Part shown: positions 11,105 to 20,520 of the stretch, piece by piece
Numbering within the stretch: position 1 is the first letter of the stretch
Layout of the letters: each line of letters starts with the position of its first letter
Source of the DNA: Hexactinellida sp. DTS-2022
Taxonomy: Eukaryota; Porifera; Hexactinellida
Assembly (NCBI GenBank): GCA_028753945.1
Contig: JAPNXP010000016.1
Location: forward strand, 1,054,001-1,118,000
Direction: 5' to 3'
DNA: 64,000 nt
Notes under the pieces: generated by a model
Seen by the model: only the letters and a program-made list of their open reading frames with translations
The model's database searches: none
Told to the model about the DNA's origin: nothing
Program-made: the position numbers and the translations under genes

Positions 11105-12302
11105 GCTGTGTATATATATATATATATATATATTTATTTGTATGTTCCGAGTTGATTGAATAAAGTGGACGGTTTCCAAATGTGATTTTTGGCATATAGG
11201 GGTAACTTTTGGCACCCGCCAACAAGTTGAGGTTTCCACTCAAAATTTCTCACACCTCGACAAGTTATGACGTCATTGTCACATTTCGTGAACCCTGAAA
11301 ATTAACTTAAGGAGATACAATGGAGCATTTATACAAAAATACATAAATACCATATTTAATGTATTAGCATTTCCAAATCTACATTGATATGCCAGGTTTC
11401 CAATTCTGAAAGCAAAATTCGAAATTTGTAACTATTTTGACCTTTTTCACTTCACTAAAGGTCAAAGTCACCGTCATTTTGTAAAAAAAAAAATCTCAAG
11501 ATTTCCGGATAGTGACCTTTGTATAGCTCGCATAACTCAAAAAGTATAAGTCGGAGAGAAAAAAATTATCCCTCAAAAATGATCCTTGTCAGTTGTTCTT
11601 GAAATTATGCCGTGTCGATTTTCAACTTTAATACAAAGTTATAGAGTTAATAATTATATAATGCCAAATCTCTGTTAAAATCGAGTGATTATTTGAAAAT
11701 CTATAGAAAAAAAGAATCAAATCGATATCGCAAATTCTGTGTGGCATAATCCCTTGTACTAATGTAGTAGAGTGAAACTTGCACTATAACAGAACTTGCG
11801 CCTAATAGAGTAAATATCTAGAATTTATATTGACTAGTATGGATTCACTATTAGGCTATTTTAAACTAACAATATCTAATTCAAATTTCCATTTTAGAGA
11901 ATTGTGACAATACTGTAATTTGTTCCTATCAAAAAGTCATGTCTAAAAACGCAATAAAAATTGGGGGTTATCGGGTGTCGAAAATGCTCCATTGTATCTC
12001 CTTAATCGCACATAATTCGCGACCTCTTTGAGATACAAATCTGAAAATTTAATAGAACATGTACATTAATGATGCGGACATGGTGGTCACACCATATCGC
12101 AACTATGCTAAGTCATTATCGCATGATGACGTAATCATTAAAATTTCACATTGTTAAATTTGACTATTTAGGCCTATTTACGCTTTATAATCATATTAGG
12201 AGTATATAATCACACACCAACCGCGAAGCGGTTGGTGTTTAGTTGTGTTTTGCCGCGAAGCGACCTAGCAAGCGAAGCGACCTAGCAAGCGAAGCGCGCT
12301 AG
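11105..12302 (+). mobile_element. Non-autonomous Helitron copy, 5' end missing
   Basis: Matches the complete copy at 45807-46321 from the TA-rich tract through the 3' end. The 3' terminus has the palindrome ACACCAACCGCGAAGCGGTT and then GCGAAGCGCGCTAG followed by T, as expected of Helitron 3' ends (CTRR|T). The 5' terminal TCTATACTATTAAAAC is absent: the copy begins within GGCTGTGTATATA directly after the neighbouring TIR element's target duplication. It is interrupted by a TTAA-flanked element at 11311-12001. Confidence 0.75.
11311..12001. mobile_element. TTAA-flanked MITE (piggyBac/Kolobok-like)
   Basis: Ends GGAGATACAATGGAGCATTT and its exact reverse complement, flanked on each side by TTAA (11307-11310 and 12002-12005). 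It splits the Helitron copy between AACTTAA and TCGCACATAA. TTAA target duplication is typical of piggyBac and Kolobok superfamilies. No ORF. A diverged relative is at 52230-53042, sharing the inner AAAAACGCAATAAAA and TCGGGTGTCGAAA blocks. Confidence 0.8.
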
Positions 12303-13590
12303 TTATAGATTATAGTTTAACTAATACACAATCACAATATAATATAAGTGAACTAAATACAAGATTACAATGATTACTTAACGTGCCTGGTGTACACGCG
12401 TGCACATTGGTGTATCCGCGTGCACACCAGAATAGTAGTTGATATAATAGCAGAGAACACCCGCGAAGAATTGCGATAAGTGAGAAATGACTAAACTAAT
12501 CTATACTATTAAATGGTTCTTATCGACAGTAAACTTATCGAATTTCCTAAAATAATACTAATCTTCTTAGAACTTTCAAGGGACATAAAATTGTGTTCAC
12601 AATAATGAAATTAGCTTTAATACAATCCTATGTAAGTTGTTAAAATTGGATGCGAGACAAAGTTATACGTACTTAGTTAATCAGATTTTATTCCCAAAGA
12701 CATTGAATAACATATAATTTTTTTTATTGTGGTATATTATTAGCACGAAACACATTTGTAAGCATGGTTAGCTATTACTTATCAACCAAAACAGATGTGC
12801 TAACTAAACGGATTATAACATCCTTTGTAGAATAATTCCTATAATTATATTTTAGTGTGCTACCTAAATTTAAATTAATACGAAACTACAAACTCAATTT
12901 GGTTAATTTAATAACAAGGTGTCCTATAAGTACATAATTCTTAACAAGTTCGTAGTAATTGCTACACCGTAATTATCCCAGGGAACTAAAATTATTTCAA
13001 ATGTGTGGGGAAAACCATTCATGAATTAAGTACAGTGAACTCGCATGGATATTCACTTATATTGTATGGGAAAACTAGAGGTTTATTAGAAACTTGTCTA
13101 TTTTATACAGTAAAATAAATGAAATAAGTACTAGACAGCTATTTATTATTTGGGAATTAATTAAAGTGTTACGTATAGAAATAGATTCTGAGGCATTCAA
13201 AATGTATTTTGTAGTGGAGTATTTAGATATTTGCTGTGTATTAGAAATTTTGGATAATAGTTTGAAATGCAAAGCAGTACATAAATGTAATAATATTCTC
13301 TTTTATTAATTAAGGTGTAGGGAGACACCAAGGCATAGAGCCAACTTACCTGTTTAGTTTTTTTGAAAGTTGTGTAAAGTTTTAAGTAAAGCAAATAAAC
13401 TTCCCTAAATCCCTATCTTATATCTGATCTAGAATATAATGTTATGGTTGGTTTATAATATATTCAAAATTATAATTTTAATTATTAATTAATTCATTAA
13501 TTCTAAATAAAGATTTAATTCATAAGGAAGTTAATAGACTGGAATAAAATACCAGATTCCTTTCCCTAATTTAACGAATATTATTTGCAG
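12303..13590. other. AT-rich stretch without recognised genes
   Basis: No coding frame I can support. A short imperfect palindrome, CTGGTGTACACGCG ... CGCGTGCACACCAG, lies at 12388-12431. If the Ig gene begins in this window, its signal-peptide exon should be here or further upstream, but I could not identify one. Confidence 0.35.
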
Positions 13591-13887
13591 ACGGGTATCC
13601 TGAGGTGACAATAACCGGAACTGTAACACGAATTAGATTCAATACTCTGGATATATGCGAGTCCGACCTACCCTATTCCCTCCTCTGCGAAACGAGACCT
13701 GTGGACAGGACTGCTATGAGGTTCTATAAGAAAAGAGAGCAGCTAAGTAGGGACCAGAGTATAACTGTGGCAGAGAATGGTTCCCTTATTCTAACGGGAG
13801 AGGGAACACGGCTAACACACGCGGGTGTTCATGTTTGTGAGGGAAATATGTCCGGGAGAATATCTACAGCTTCTATCAAACTAAACG
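13591..13887 (+). CDS. Ig-like domain exon 1 of a multi-Ig/vWA gene
   Basis: Internal exon after acceptor TTATTTGCAG, ending before donor GTTAGT. It is 297 nt and phase 1 at both ends, the usual layout of extracellular Ig exons. It translates as an Ig-like fold with the cysteine pair in YSLLCETRP and GVHVCEGNMSG, and a typical tail ...ENGSLILTGEG...LTHAGVHVC. The exon continues, in matching phase, with those at 14224, 14820 and 15408, so these are parts of one extracellular or membrane protein of the plus strand. Signal peptide and earlier exons were not found. Confidence 0.75.
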
Positions 13888-13904
13888 GTTAGTATTGTAT
13901 TATT

Positions 13905-14216
13905 GTATTGTAGACAAATGTTGTGTTTTTGTTGTTTTGTTTGTTTGTTGTTGTTTTGTTTGTTTTTGTTGTTGTTTTGTTTGTTTTTGTTGTTGTTTCA
14001 AACTTGTTTTGTTTGTTTTTGTTATTGTTTATGTTTATGTTTATGTTCTTGTTGTTGTTGCTGTTGTTTATGTTTATGTTTTTTTTATGTTATCTTTGTT
14101 GATGTTGATGTTGTTTGCGTATATGATTCTATTGTTTATGTTGTTGTTTACGTATATATTTATGTATATGTAGTTGTTGTTTATGTTTATGTTGTTGTTG
14201 TTTATGTTTATATTTA
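13905..14216. repeat. Low-complexity GTT/TTTATG-rich tract in an intron
   Basis: About 300 bp of degenerate TTGTTGTTTTGTTTG and TTTATGTTTATGTTG repeats fill almost the whole intron between Ig exons 1 and 2. The long Cys/Val/Phe-rich frames across it are simple-sequence artefacts. Confidence 0.85.
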
Positions 14217-14223
14217 CCAATAG

Positions 14224-14499
14224 TTATCCCTGCTACTCTTGCCGTTGAGCTGACAACACAGTTCTCACAGCTCCCAAACGCTGCCCACGGATTGGACACT
14301 CACCTCTACTGCCGAGTTATAAATGCAGTCTCTCCTGCCTTCAGATACAAATGGTACCGAAATAATGTCAGAATATCCGGGGCATATCTACCTGCTTACC
14401 GACATAGGAGTGACAATGGAATGCAGAACTGGAACTATACGTGTCAGGTTTCGCACAGCTGTGGTGTCACATCCGGAGACAACACTTCTATAGTTATGA
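14224..14499 (+). CDS. Ig-like domain exon 2
   Basis: Acceptor ACCAATAG, donor GTAAGT, 276 nt, phase 1-1. The domain shows THLYCRVIN, the core tryptophan in FRYKWYRNNV and the second cysteine in WNYTCQVSHSCG, so the Ig disulfide and core Trp are all present. The following intron carries a TA-flanked MITE at 14555-14705. Confidence 0.8.
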
Positions 14500-14554
14500 G
14501 TAAGTTGGGACCAAGCGGTCTGTTTATATACCCCAGGGCAAAGGGACTAAATTA

Positions 14555-14705
14555 CAATAGAACCTCGTTTGTACGAACACGGTTAATACGAATAAACAGT
14601 TCCACAAAATCAGGTCCCTACAATGGCTATTCAATGGGTATTACTCCGGTTAATACGAACACATTTTGACCGTCCGTTGGTGTTCGTATTAACGAAGTTC
14701 TACTG
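14555..14705. mobile_element. TA-flanked pogo/Tc1-like MITE
   Basis: 151 bp with ends CAATAGAACCTCGTTTGTAC and the reverse complement of GTTCGTATTAACGAAGTTCTACTG, flanked by TA (14553-14554, 14706-14707). The CAGTAGAACCTCGTTNATACGAAC-type terminus is typical of pogo/Tigger-like elements. Non-coding. Confidence 0.8.
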
Positions 14706-14819
14706 TATAAACCCATGGGTAATTTGGTCTCAATTGGGTACTTAATTAAGTGCTAAAGGGGGTCAATGGGTCTACTAATTGTGTTCTCTGGTTAACAAAC
14801 TGGAACTAACTTTATATAG

Positions 14820-15137
14820 CCTCGGAATCTGTGTGGCACTGGATTGAGCCACTTGACACCTCAGTCTACGTTAACGAGACTATCAGATTAAGTTGCAGCT
14901 CTGACAACCAAGAGGTGCAATTGGAATGGGGAAACACAATCCTGGGATTTGATTTGTCAAAAGAGGAGAGTCTTTCTGTTACAAAGGAGATCGTTAATGG
15001 AACTGAAACTGTTATTCTAACAATATTGAGAGCCAATCTATCACACTCCGGGACATACCTATGCTCCGCTTGTGTTGCTATGGAGTGTGACAGATTCCCA
15101 CCGACTAACCGGAGAGTTATTTCAACTGAAATAGAAG
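14820..15137 (+). CDS. Ig-like domain exon 3
   Basis: Acceptor TTTATATAG, donor GTAAAC, 318 nt, phase 1-1. Contains ETIRLSCSS, a QLEWGNTI strand, and the diagnostic HSGTYLCSACV before the domain end. Two extra cysteines (AMECDRFPP) follow. It joins in phase to the vWA exon at 15408. Confidence 0.82.
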
Positions 15138-15269
15138 GTAAACAACAAATAAATTGTTGTTGTATTGATTGCAAAATGTTGTTTTTAATTCTTAACAACA
15201 ACACGAATAAGGGGGATATTGGTTAAGGATTACAAGGTTAATTCCCCTAGCCTATACAAATGCATGCAA

Positions 15270-15353
15270 GTGACTCCGGTTAATACGAATTCCGGATAAT
15301 ACGAACATATTAAGACGGTCCCCTGGTGTTCCTATTTAACGGAGTATACTGTA
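15270..15353. mobile_element. Remnant of a pogo-like MITE
   Basis: Contains CTCCGGTTAATACGAATTCC and TATTTAACGGAGTATACTG, matching the ends and interior of the MITE at 14555-14705. Divergent and shorter, in the same host gene's next intron. Confidence 0.55.
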
Positions 15354-15372
15354 CATATAATACGCTGTATTA

Positions 15373-15373
15373 C

Positions 15374-15404
<31 letters not shown>
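15373..15404. repeat. (GTT)n microsatellite at a splice acceptor
   Basis: About ten GTT units run directly into the TTTAG acceptor of the vWA exon, serving as its polypyrimidine-like tract. Confidence 0.9.
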
Positions 15405-15406
<2 letters not shown>

Positions 15407-15407
15407 G

Positions 15408-15635
15408 TGTTTGAGAGAGGAGCAGCCTGCATAACACCAGATGATGAGTACAAAGATGGAGCCACATTCTATACACTGGATAAAGCGAACTGTCTAGACA
15501 TGGTACTACTAGTGGACCTATCTACTTCTATGGCAGATGCTATTCATTGGTTGGCTAATGTGTCAGCTCTGTTGGAAAGTAGGCTCGTAGAGGAGACAGG
15601 GGAATTTCGTTGTGAAGACAGGTTTGTGGAACTAT
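15408..15635 (+). CDS. vWA domain, N-terminal exon with MIDAS motif
   Basis: Acceptor TTGTTTAG, phase 1. After a short linker (AACITPDDEYKDG) it reads LDMVLLVDLSTSMADAIHWL, the first strand and helix of a von Willebrand A domain. DLSTS is the metal-ion-dependent adhesion site DxSxS. The frame runs to RFVEL; the donor is uncertain. One phase-compatible choice is T|GTACAG at 15636, directly at the edge of a TA-flanked MITE (15639-15776); reading on gives a stop in that MITE. The following exons supply the rest of the domain. Confidence 0.72.
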
Positions 15636-15638
15636 GTA

Positions 15639-15776
15639 CAGTGGATGCCGGTTATAAGAACATCGTCGGGAACTGCATATAATGCTCATAACCGGCATAA
15701 ATTATATAGGGTATTTGGCAACCGTTTTCCAGTAGAATGTTCTTATATCGGTGTTCTTATATCTAGGCATCTACTG
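15639..15776. mobile_element. TA-flanked MITE at the edge of the vWA exon
   Basis: 138 bp with ends CAGTGGATGCCGGTTATAAG and the reverse complement of CTTATATCTAGGCATCTACTG; TA on both sides (15637-15638, 15777-15778). Same family as 51325-51498. It truncates the open frame of the vWA exon, or supplies part of its splice donor. Confidence 0.8.
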
Positions 15777-16163
15777 TACCAATTTGCAAACCGCACTTAT
15801 AATTGAGATAGTAACTAACTTCCAAATGTTATTATAGGTAAACAATTATGCTGATTTCGAATTAAATTTAAGCGAACGAGACCGAAGGGCTCGTTTATAG
15901 ATAAGATGCTATTCATAAAACTTTGATTATAATATGTTATAGATTACTTTGGCTTCCAAATTATATATAATCCATAAGAATTAAATGAGTCTATATAAAT
16001 TAATGGAACCATATCATGCAAAAAGATTGGAATCGCTATCATAAACAAATAAAAATAATTATTTGATTACTTTGTGAGAATAAATTCTAGAAGGAATTAG
16101 AGTGAAATAATAAAAAACTAATTCACTGTTGTAAAGTGTATATATAGTTTGAGTATGTCACAG

Positions 16164-16276
16164 GTGTTCACATAAGTGGAACTATACTAGACTATACAGA
16201 GAATAACACCTGCATACAAACATCTGCTATTCTGTCTGTGATACAGAGAATAACACCTTCAACAGTAGCACGAAAA
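16164..16276 (+). CDS. Probable vWA middle exon
   Basis: Acceptor TATGTCACAG, donor candidate AAA|GTATAA. The phase-1 frame reads VHISGTILDYTENNTC, then IQTSAILSVIQRITPSTVARK, which fits the middle of a vWA domain (helix followed by the run into the central strand). 113 nt. The end phase (0) does not match the next recognised exon (phase 1), so a short exon may be missing between 16277 and 16490 or the donor is elsewhere. Confidence 0.5.
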
Positions 16277-16299
16277 GTATAAATACAGTCAAGTTGTGA

Positions 16300-16465
16300 G
16301 ATCTAACTGAATAGATGCTCTTATAGGAGCGAAAGTGGCTCCTATACGAGCATCGGATGCTCTTATTGGAGCGACAGTGGATCCTATTCTAGTATAGTCC
16401 CCCATCACTTTAATATATTCCGGAAAAACAAACGACAACAATCGAGTTTTAATAATATAGATATT
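16300..16465. repeat. Tandem hairpins and a second Helitron-type 5' end
   Basis: 16310-16350 forms a strong hairpin, GATGCTCTTATAGGAGC with GCTCCTATACGAGCATC. A second half-copy follows at 16358-16390. At 16421-16464 the sequence CAACAATCGAG-TTTTAATAATATAGA matches 37049-37072. Its reverse complement starts TCTATATTATTAAAAC, like a Helitron 5' terminus, so this may be a small decayed Helitron of another family lying in the intron. Confidence 0.45.
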
Positions 16466-16499
16466 TAGTTTCAGTTCCAATTTACTTGTATTCCTATAG

Positions 16500-16844
16500 A
16501 GGGCGAGCTGCACCGGGCAATGGGATTAGACGATAAAGGAATTTCTTATATCCAGGACCCCGAGGACCCCAATGGGTACATCAAGGTGCCAAACGGTTCG
16601 TCCCAGAAGTTCTCATCCTACCAAACAACTCACGAGGATTATGTAACTCTGTCCCATGCCACTGGGGGTGCCAGTTGGGGAATAACGCTTATTCAGGATA
16701 ACCTGAGTGTATATGCTATGGCTTTGTTAGATGCGCTGTTTGAAGATTCGGTTAGACGGATCAGCTGTTCCAATTGCACTTGTGTGAGTGGGGAGTTAGT
16801 TTGTGACTCTTTAGAGGAATTCTCAGATATTCCAGACTGCATAG
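16500..16844 (+). CDS. vWA domain, C-terminal exon plus cysteine-rich start
   Basis: Acceptor TTCCTATAG, donor GTACGT, 345 nt, phase 1-1. It ends the vWA domain with LSHATGGASWGITLIQDNL (the conserved ATGG loop) and a helix AMALLDALFED. It then enters a cysteine-rich segment ISCSNCTCVSGELVC resembling the start of a vWC module. Matches the exon phase of the Ig exons, supporting a single gene. Confidence 0.75.
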
Positions 16845-16865
16845 GTACGTTGTAAGGTGTTAGGA

Positions 16866-17060
16866 ACCCAATTCGAGAATGGCGCCTAAATTTCAGTTTG
16901 GCGCCCAAAAATATAATTGGCGCCTCTTTTTAATTTAAGCGGCATGTTTATTAGTGGCACCTCAAGGTATTTTTAACACCTTTAGAATTTATACTGGCGC
17001 TCAAATTTCAATCTGGGCACAAAATTTAAGTTGGTGCCCAAATTTAGATTTTGGCGCCAA
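16866..17060. repeat. GGCGCC-rich degenerate repeats, left of the NHL gene
   Basis: Repeated TTGGCGCCCAAA, AATTGGCGCCTC and TTTTGGCGCCAAA words with AT spacers. The same words recur at 18880-18965 on the other side of the NHL gene. No clear terminal repeat could be defined. Confidence 0.6.
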
Positions 17061-17392
17061 ATCTTAAAATTAATTTTATGCAATATTGTGACTCCATGTG
17101 GTACATAAATTTGGTATTCCTTTAAGTTTGCATTCATTTGAACTCTGTCAAAATTTGTTAGTCTTATCCGGAATTAGTATTAACCGGAGATATTCACATG
17201 CATTTGTAAGGCTACAAAATATAGCTTGTTCGCATTAATTAACCGATATTTCGCCTTGTTCGCCTTATACTGTATTTTATTTTAATTAAGTTGTTACTCA
17301 TTTAGCTAAAAAACTTTTTAAGTTAATCGATTGACTTAATTAAGGTTTTGGAATGGTTTTGATAAACTTTTGATCATAAACAAAAAATCAAA

Positions 17393-18601
17393 TTAAAAAC
17401 ATTGTAATGAATAATTAGGATTATCAGACACAACAAACATAGTACCTAACCGAGAAATGGAAATACCAAATGGTTCAATAAACTCTCCTTTCTTGTCGCC
17501 TTCCTTCCCAATGGTATGGATGTGCTGTCCGTTTCTGGAGAATATCTTTATGGCGTTGTGTCTAGTGTCGCTAATGATGATATTCCCAGCTGGATCCAAA
17601 CAGAAGAACCAAGGGTCATACACCAAACAACGCACTCCATTAGGGATACAGGAACTGAGGAGAGATCCATTCCTTGAAAAGAAACGAACGCAGTTGGGAC
17701 TCTCGTCCAGCACCACGACACATTCCTTGGTTAGTTTCACATCTTGTGGGAAGCGTAGTTGCTCAGTTCCGAGACAAGTTTCGAATTGTAGCTCTTTGGA
17801 GTATCTTTCTATTCTGTTATTCCAGCTATCTGCTACAAACACATCTCCATTTATGTCGATAGCGAGGCCGTGAGGGGAATTTAGCTGTCCTTCTTCTCTC
17901 CCTTCAGTTCCAGTTCTGTTCTTTAGTTTCCGGTCTTGCTTGCCGAACAGGAACAGAGAGTGGTGTGTAGTGTCCGTAATTAGTATGTATTCTTCGGTTA
18001 CAGCTATGCTATGTGGTCTCGTAAGTATTCCTTGCCCGAAGCTTGTTACGAACTTCCCTTCAAATGACACCACTTGAATTCGGGAGTTGCCAAAATCAGC
18101 TAAGTAGATTAGTTTGTTTGGTTCATCAATCGAGAGACCATAAGCATCGAGTTGTTTGGCACCTTTCCCTGTCTTCCCAGCAGTTAGTGTCGGTTCCACT
18201 TTCTTGGAATAGTCGGGTACCTCCCAAACTGACAGCTCCCCGAATCCTGAGATTACACTCCGTAGCGTTTGGAGAGTCGGACAGTCGAAGAGAGGGCACG
18301 GGAGTTTGGTAGGTGTCGACAGACCCTCTAGGCCCTGTTGGTACACCTCAGTGGCCTGTTGGTGAATAGGAATGTTCGTATTCACTTTGAGACTCATCAG
18401 CTGCAACTGTTGTCTCGTTAGTTCCAGTTCCTGAATGGCAGCCTTACGCGTGGTCTCCTTGGTGGTGTAGTCCTCTCGGAGCTGGGACAGTTCGAGTAGG
18501 AGAGCGTCCCTCCTCGCGATCAGCTGTGCGATAAGAGGGTCAAAGGTTTGGGCTATCTCTATGGCAACAGCATCGAACTGTGCGAATGTGTTTAGTGGCA
18601 C
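17393..18601 (-). CDS. Intronless coiled-coil NHL-repeat protein (TRIM-like without RING or B-box)
   Basis: 402 residues from the ATG at 18601, uninterrupted. Residues about 10-85 form an amphipathic helix rich in Leu, Glu, Gln and Arg (LIARRDALLLELSQLRED, IQELELTRQQLQLMSLK), as in the coiled coil of TRIM proteins. Residues about 150-402 hold roughly six NHL blades, for example IYLADFGNSRIQVVSFEG, HGLAIDINGDVFVADSWNNR and NIIISDTRHNAIKIFSRNGQ, a beta-propeller that binds RNA or protein in TRIM2/3/32/71. RING and B-box fingers are absent, so ubiquitin-ligase function is not expected from this ORF alone. It lies antisense in the intron between exons 16500-16844 and 19140 of the Ig/vWA gene, flanked by GGCGCC-rich repeats. 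GC content is visibly higher than the surroundings. Confidence 0.88.
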   Translation of the reverse strand: MPLNTFAQFDAVAIEIAQTFDPLIAQLIARRDALLLELSQLREDYTTKETTRKAAIQELELTRQQLQLMSLKVNTNIPIHQQATEVYQQGLEGLSTPTKLPCPLFDCPTLQTLRSVISGFGELSVWEVPDYSKKVEPTLTAGKTGKGAKQLDAYGLSIDEPNKLIYLADFGNSRIQVVSFEGKFVTSFGQGILTRPHSIAVTEEYILITDTTHHSLFLFGKQDRKLKNRTGTEGREEGQLNSPHGLAIDINGDVFVADSWNNRIERYSKELQFETCLGTEQLRFPQDVKLTKECVVVLDESPNCVRFFSRNGSLLSSCIPNGVRCLVYDPWFFCLDPAGNIIISDTRHNAIKIFSRNGQHIHTIGKEGDKKGEFIEPFGISISRLGTMFVVSDNPNYSLQCF

Positions 18602-18879
18602 ATTTGGTGGCAGATTAGTGGCAATTTTATTTGTTGTTTGAAGTTAGTTTGTTCGAATAATATATTTTAGTTTCTATTGACTCTAACTTATAGTAATTTG
18701 TAACCTGAGCATACCATTGCAGCTCATTTGTTGTCATGGTAATAACTGGAAAGTTAGGGAATTTTTTTGGTTACACGTGGCTAATTGCATAACAACCATA
18801 ATGTCTAATGGAATGGAAAATTTGCAATGTATCCCGTTTTCTTTAAAAATGGTTATTACAATTAAATTTCTATTTTAGC

Positions 18880-18965
18880 TTTGGCGCCAAAAACTTGCTA
18901 TTTCTATTTTGGCGCCAAAACTTAGCTACTACAAATAATGGCGCTCAATTTTACGCGCCATTTAT
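18880..18965. repeat. GGCGCC-rich degenerate repeats, right of the NHL gene
   Basis: Contains CTTTGGCGCCAAAAACTTG, TTTTGGCGCCAAAACTTAG and TGGCGCTCAATTTTACGCGC, counterparts of the words at 16866-17060. Confidence 0.6.
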
Positions 18966-19139
18966 AACTATTCTTGGATAATAGCAAATAATTTATTATT
19001 GCTTTACAATAGGAATACTAGATACCTATACTACTACAACCAAATAATATCTAAAAGTATCAGTGCAACTTTGATTGGAATAGCTATTAGACATACCCTT
19101 TGTTAGGCAGTATATTATATTATTTCACTTTGTTAACAG

Positions 19140-19268
19140 CTGCTGAAGAGAGAATAACACTGCAGGTGTCGCCTACTTCGGTTAACCTGGAAGTATACTC
19201 ATCGGTCACATTTATAGCTACAGTTAATGAGTTTAAACTGATGAGACGCATCGTTTTCTATCGAGAAT
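19140..19268 (+). CDS. Possible further Ig-like exon of the Ig/vWA gene
   Basis: Acceptor TGTTAACAG, entry phase 1. The frame reads ERITLQVSPTSVNLEVYSSV, then VTFIATVNEFK and RRIVFYREC before a stop at 19288. The pattern (a strand, then SSVTFxAxV, then a VFY strand) resembles an Ig-like/Big-type beta-sandwich start. The end is uncertain; T|GTTTCA at 19269 would keep phase 1. It may be truncated, because a Helitron 3' fragment begins about 75 bp downstream. Confidence 0.4.
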
Positions 19269-19342
19269 GTTTCAATAAGTGTTATTAAATGTACGTTTGT
19301 ATGTGTTGAAAATAGCAATTTGATACGAGTTTAATAAAACCA

Positions 19343-19415
19343 CATACCAATCTCGAAGCGGTTGGTGTGTGGTTGTGTTCTGCTGTGAAACGACCTAGCA
19401 AGCGAAGCGCGCTAG
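19343..19415 (+). mobile_element. Helitron 3'-end fragment
   Basis: Only the last ~70 bp of the family: an altered hairpin (ACCAATCTCGAAGCGGTTGG), then GACCTAGCAAGCGAAGCG and the terminal CTAG followed by T. Confidence 0.65.
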
Positions 19416-19479
19416 TATCAAATTAAATATTGAGTAAACAACAAATTCAAAACACGAATAATGAAATTATTATATTGAG

Positions 19480-19650
19480 TTAATTTTTTATTGGGGAAAG
19501 CCTCCCGGTCCCGGGTTGCCGTGGGTATAGGATTTCCCATGGGAATGGGAATCAGATTTCCCCAGTGGGGATTCCCATATGGTTCCCCATAGCAAGGCTG
19601 GATGCGGTTAACCGGTTAACCGTTGCTGACATCGGTTAAGGCTCGACCCA
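19480..19650. other. GC-richer block of degenerate repeats
   Basis: Contains repeated TTTCCCATGGGAATGGGAAT-like words and, at 19601-19640, a GGCTGGATGCGGTTAACCGG stretch that matches 58286-58325. The latter resembles a hAT-type terminus, but no partner end was found here. Confidence 0.4.
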
Positions 19651-20271
19651 CACCTTTAAAAGTTTATATTTATTCTTATCCATTGTTATATCACTGATAG
19701 CATTATCTATAATGATCATAATTAGACTATGAAAGCTGATTTCGAATAACATTGACTCGAGTGATTTAGTATAATTAAAATTACGTAATATTAAATTCCT
19801 ATACCCGATGATTTTATGTGCACACAAATTGAAAAAAAGAAATTGATGATTAAGAGTTGTTTTGCATTTTGATATTATCTATGTATACTAACAAAGAGCC
19901 CATGGCACTTTGATGTGAATTCATATTCACAATATTGTTCAGTAACGCTTCAAAGTGAAATTATTCAAATTCCAATGATTATTCTGCATTTTTCTGATTC
20001 AAACACTTACATCAATTATTTTACTCATTGTGAATATCGTAACTGCCATGGGTCCTTGATTTATATATGATCTATATGCCTGAAGTCTAAAATTACTAAA
20101 TTCATTTAAGAATTTTTTTCAAAATGTGTCCAATTAGTGACTACTGCAGTATTGAAAGTAGAACACTATATCAAAAATCCAAAATTGCAGCCTGTGCAGA
20201 CCAGGCTTGTCAAAAGGTCAGGTCATTTCCTGACCTGACCTTTGAGTCACCTGAACCTATTTTCTGTGTGC

Positions 20272-20520
20272 ATGTTCTATTAAACTTTCAGATTTTTATC
20301 TCTTAGAGGGCGCGAATTATGTGCGATTAAGTGAATTTTCAGGGTTCTCGAAATGTGACAATGACGTCATAACTTGTCGAGGTGTGAGAAACTTTGAGTG
20401 GAAACCTCAACTTGTTGGCGAGTGCCAAAGGTTACCCCTATATGCCAAAAATCTCATTTGGAAACCATCCAGTTTCTTCAATCAACTCGGAACATACAAA
20501 CAAATATATATATATATATA
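20272..20520 (-). mobile_element. Helitron fragment, 5' body only
   Basis: Reverse-oriented body of the non-autonomous Helitron family, from TCTATTAAACTTTCAG to the TA microsatellite (20503-20520). Both termini are missing. It abuts the inverted-repeat complex that starts at 20521. Confidence 0.7.

Noticed and set aside
13895..14223. Cys/Phe/Val-rich frames that look like a membrane protein
   Set aside because: Translation of a GTT-rich simple-sequence intron between two well-defined Ig exons.
17457..18312. Plus-strand frames across the NHL gene
   Set aside because: Shadow frames of the minus-strand gene, without domain similarity or splice context.
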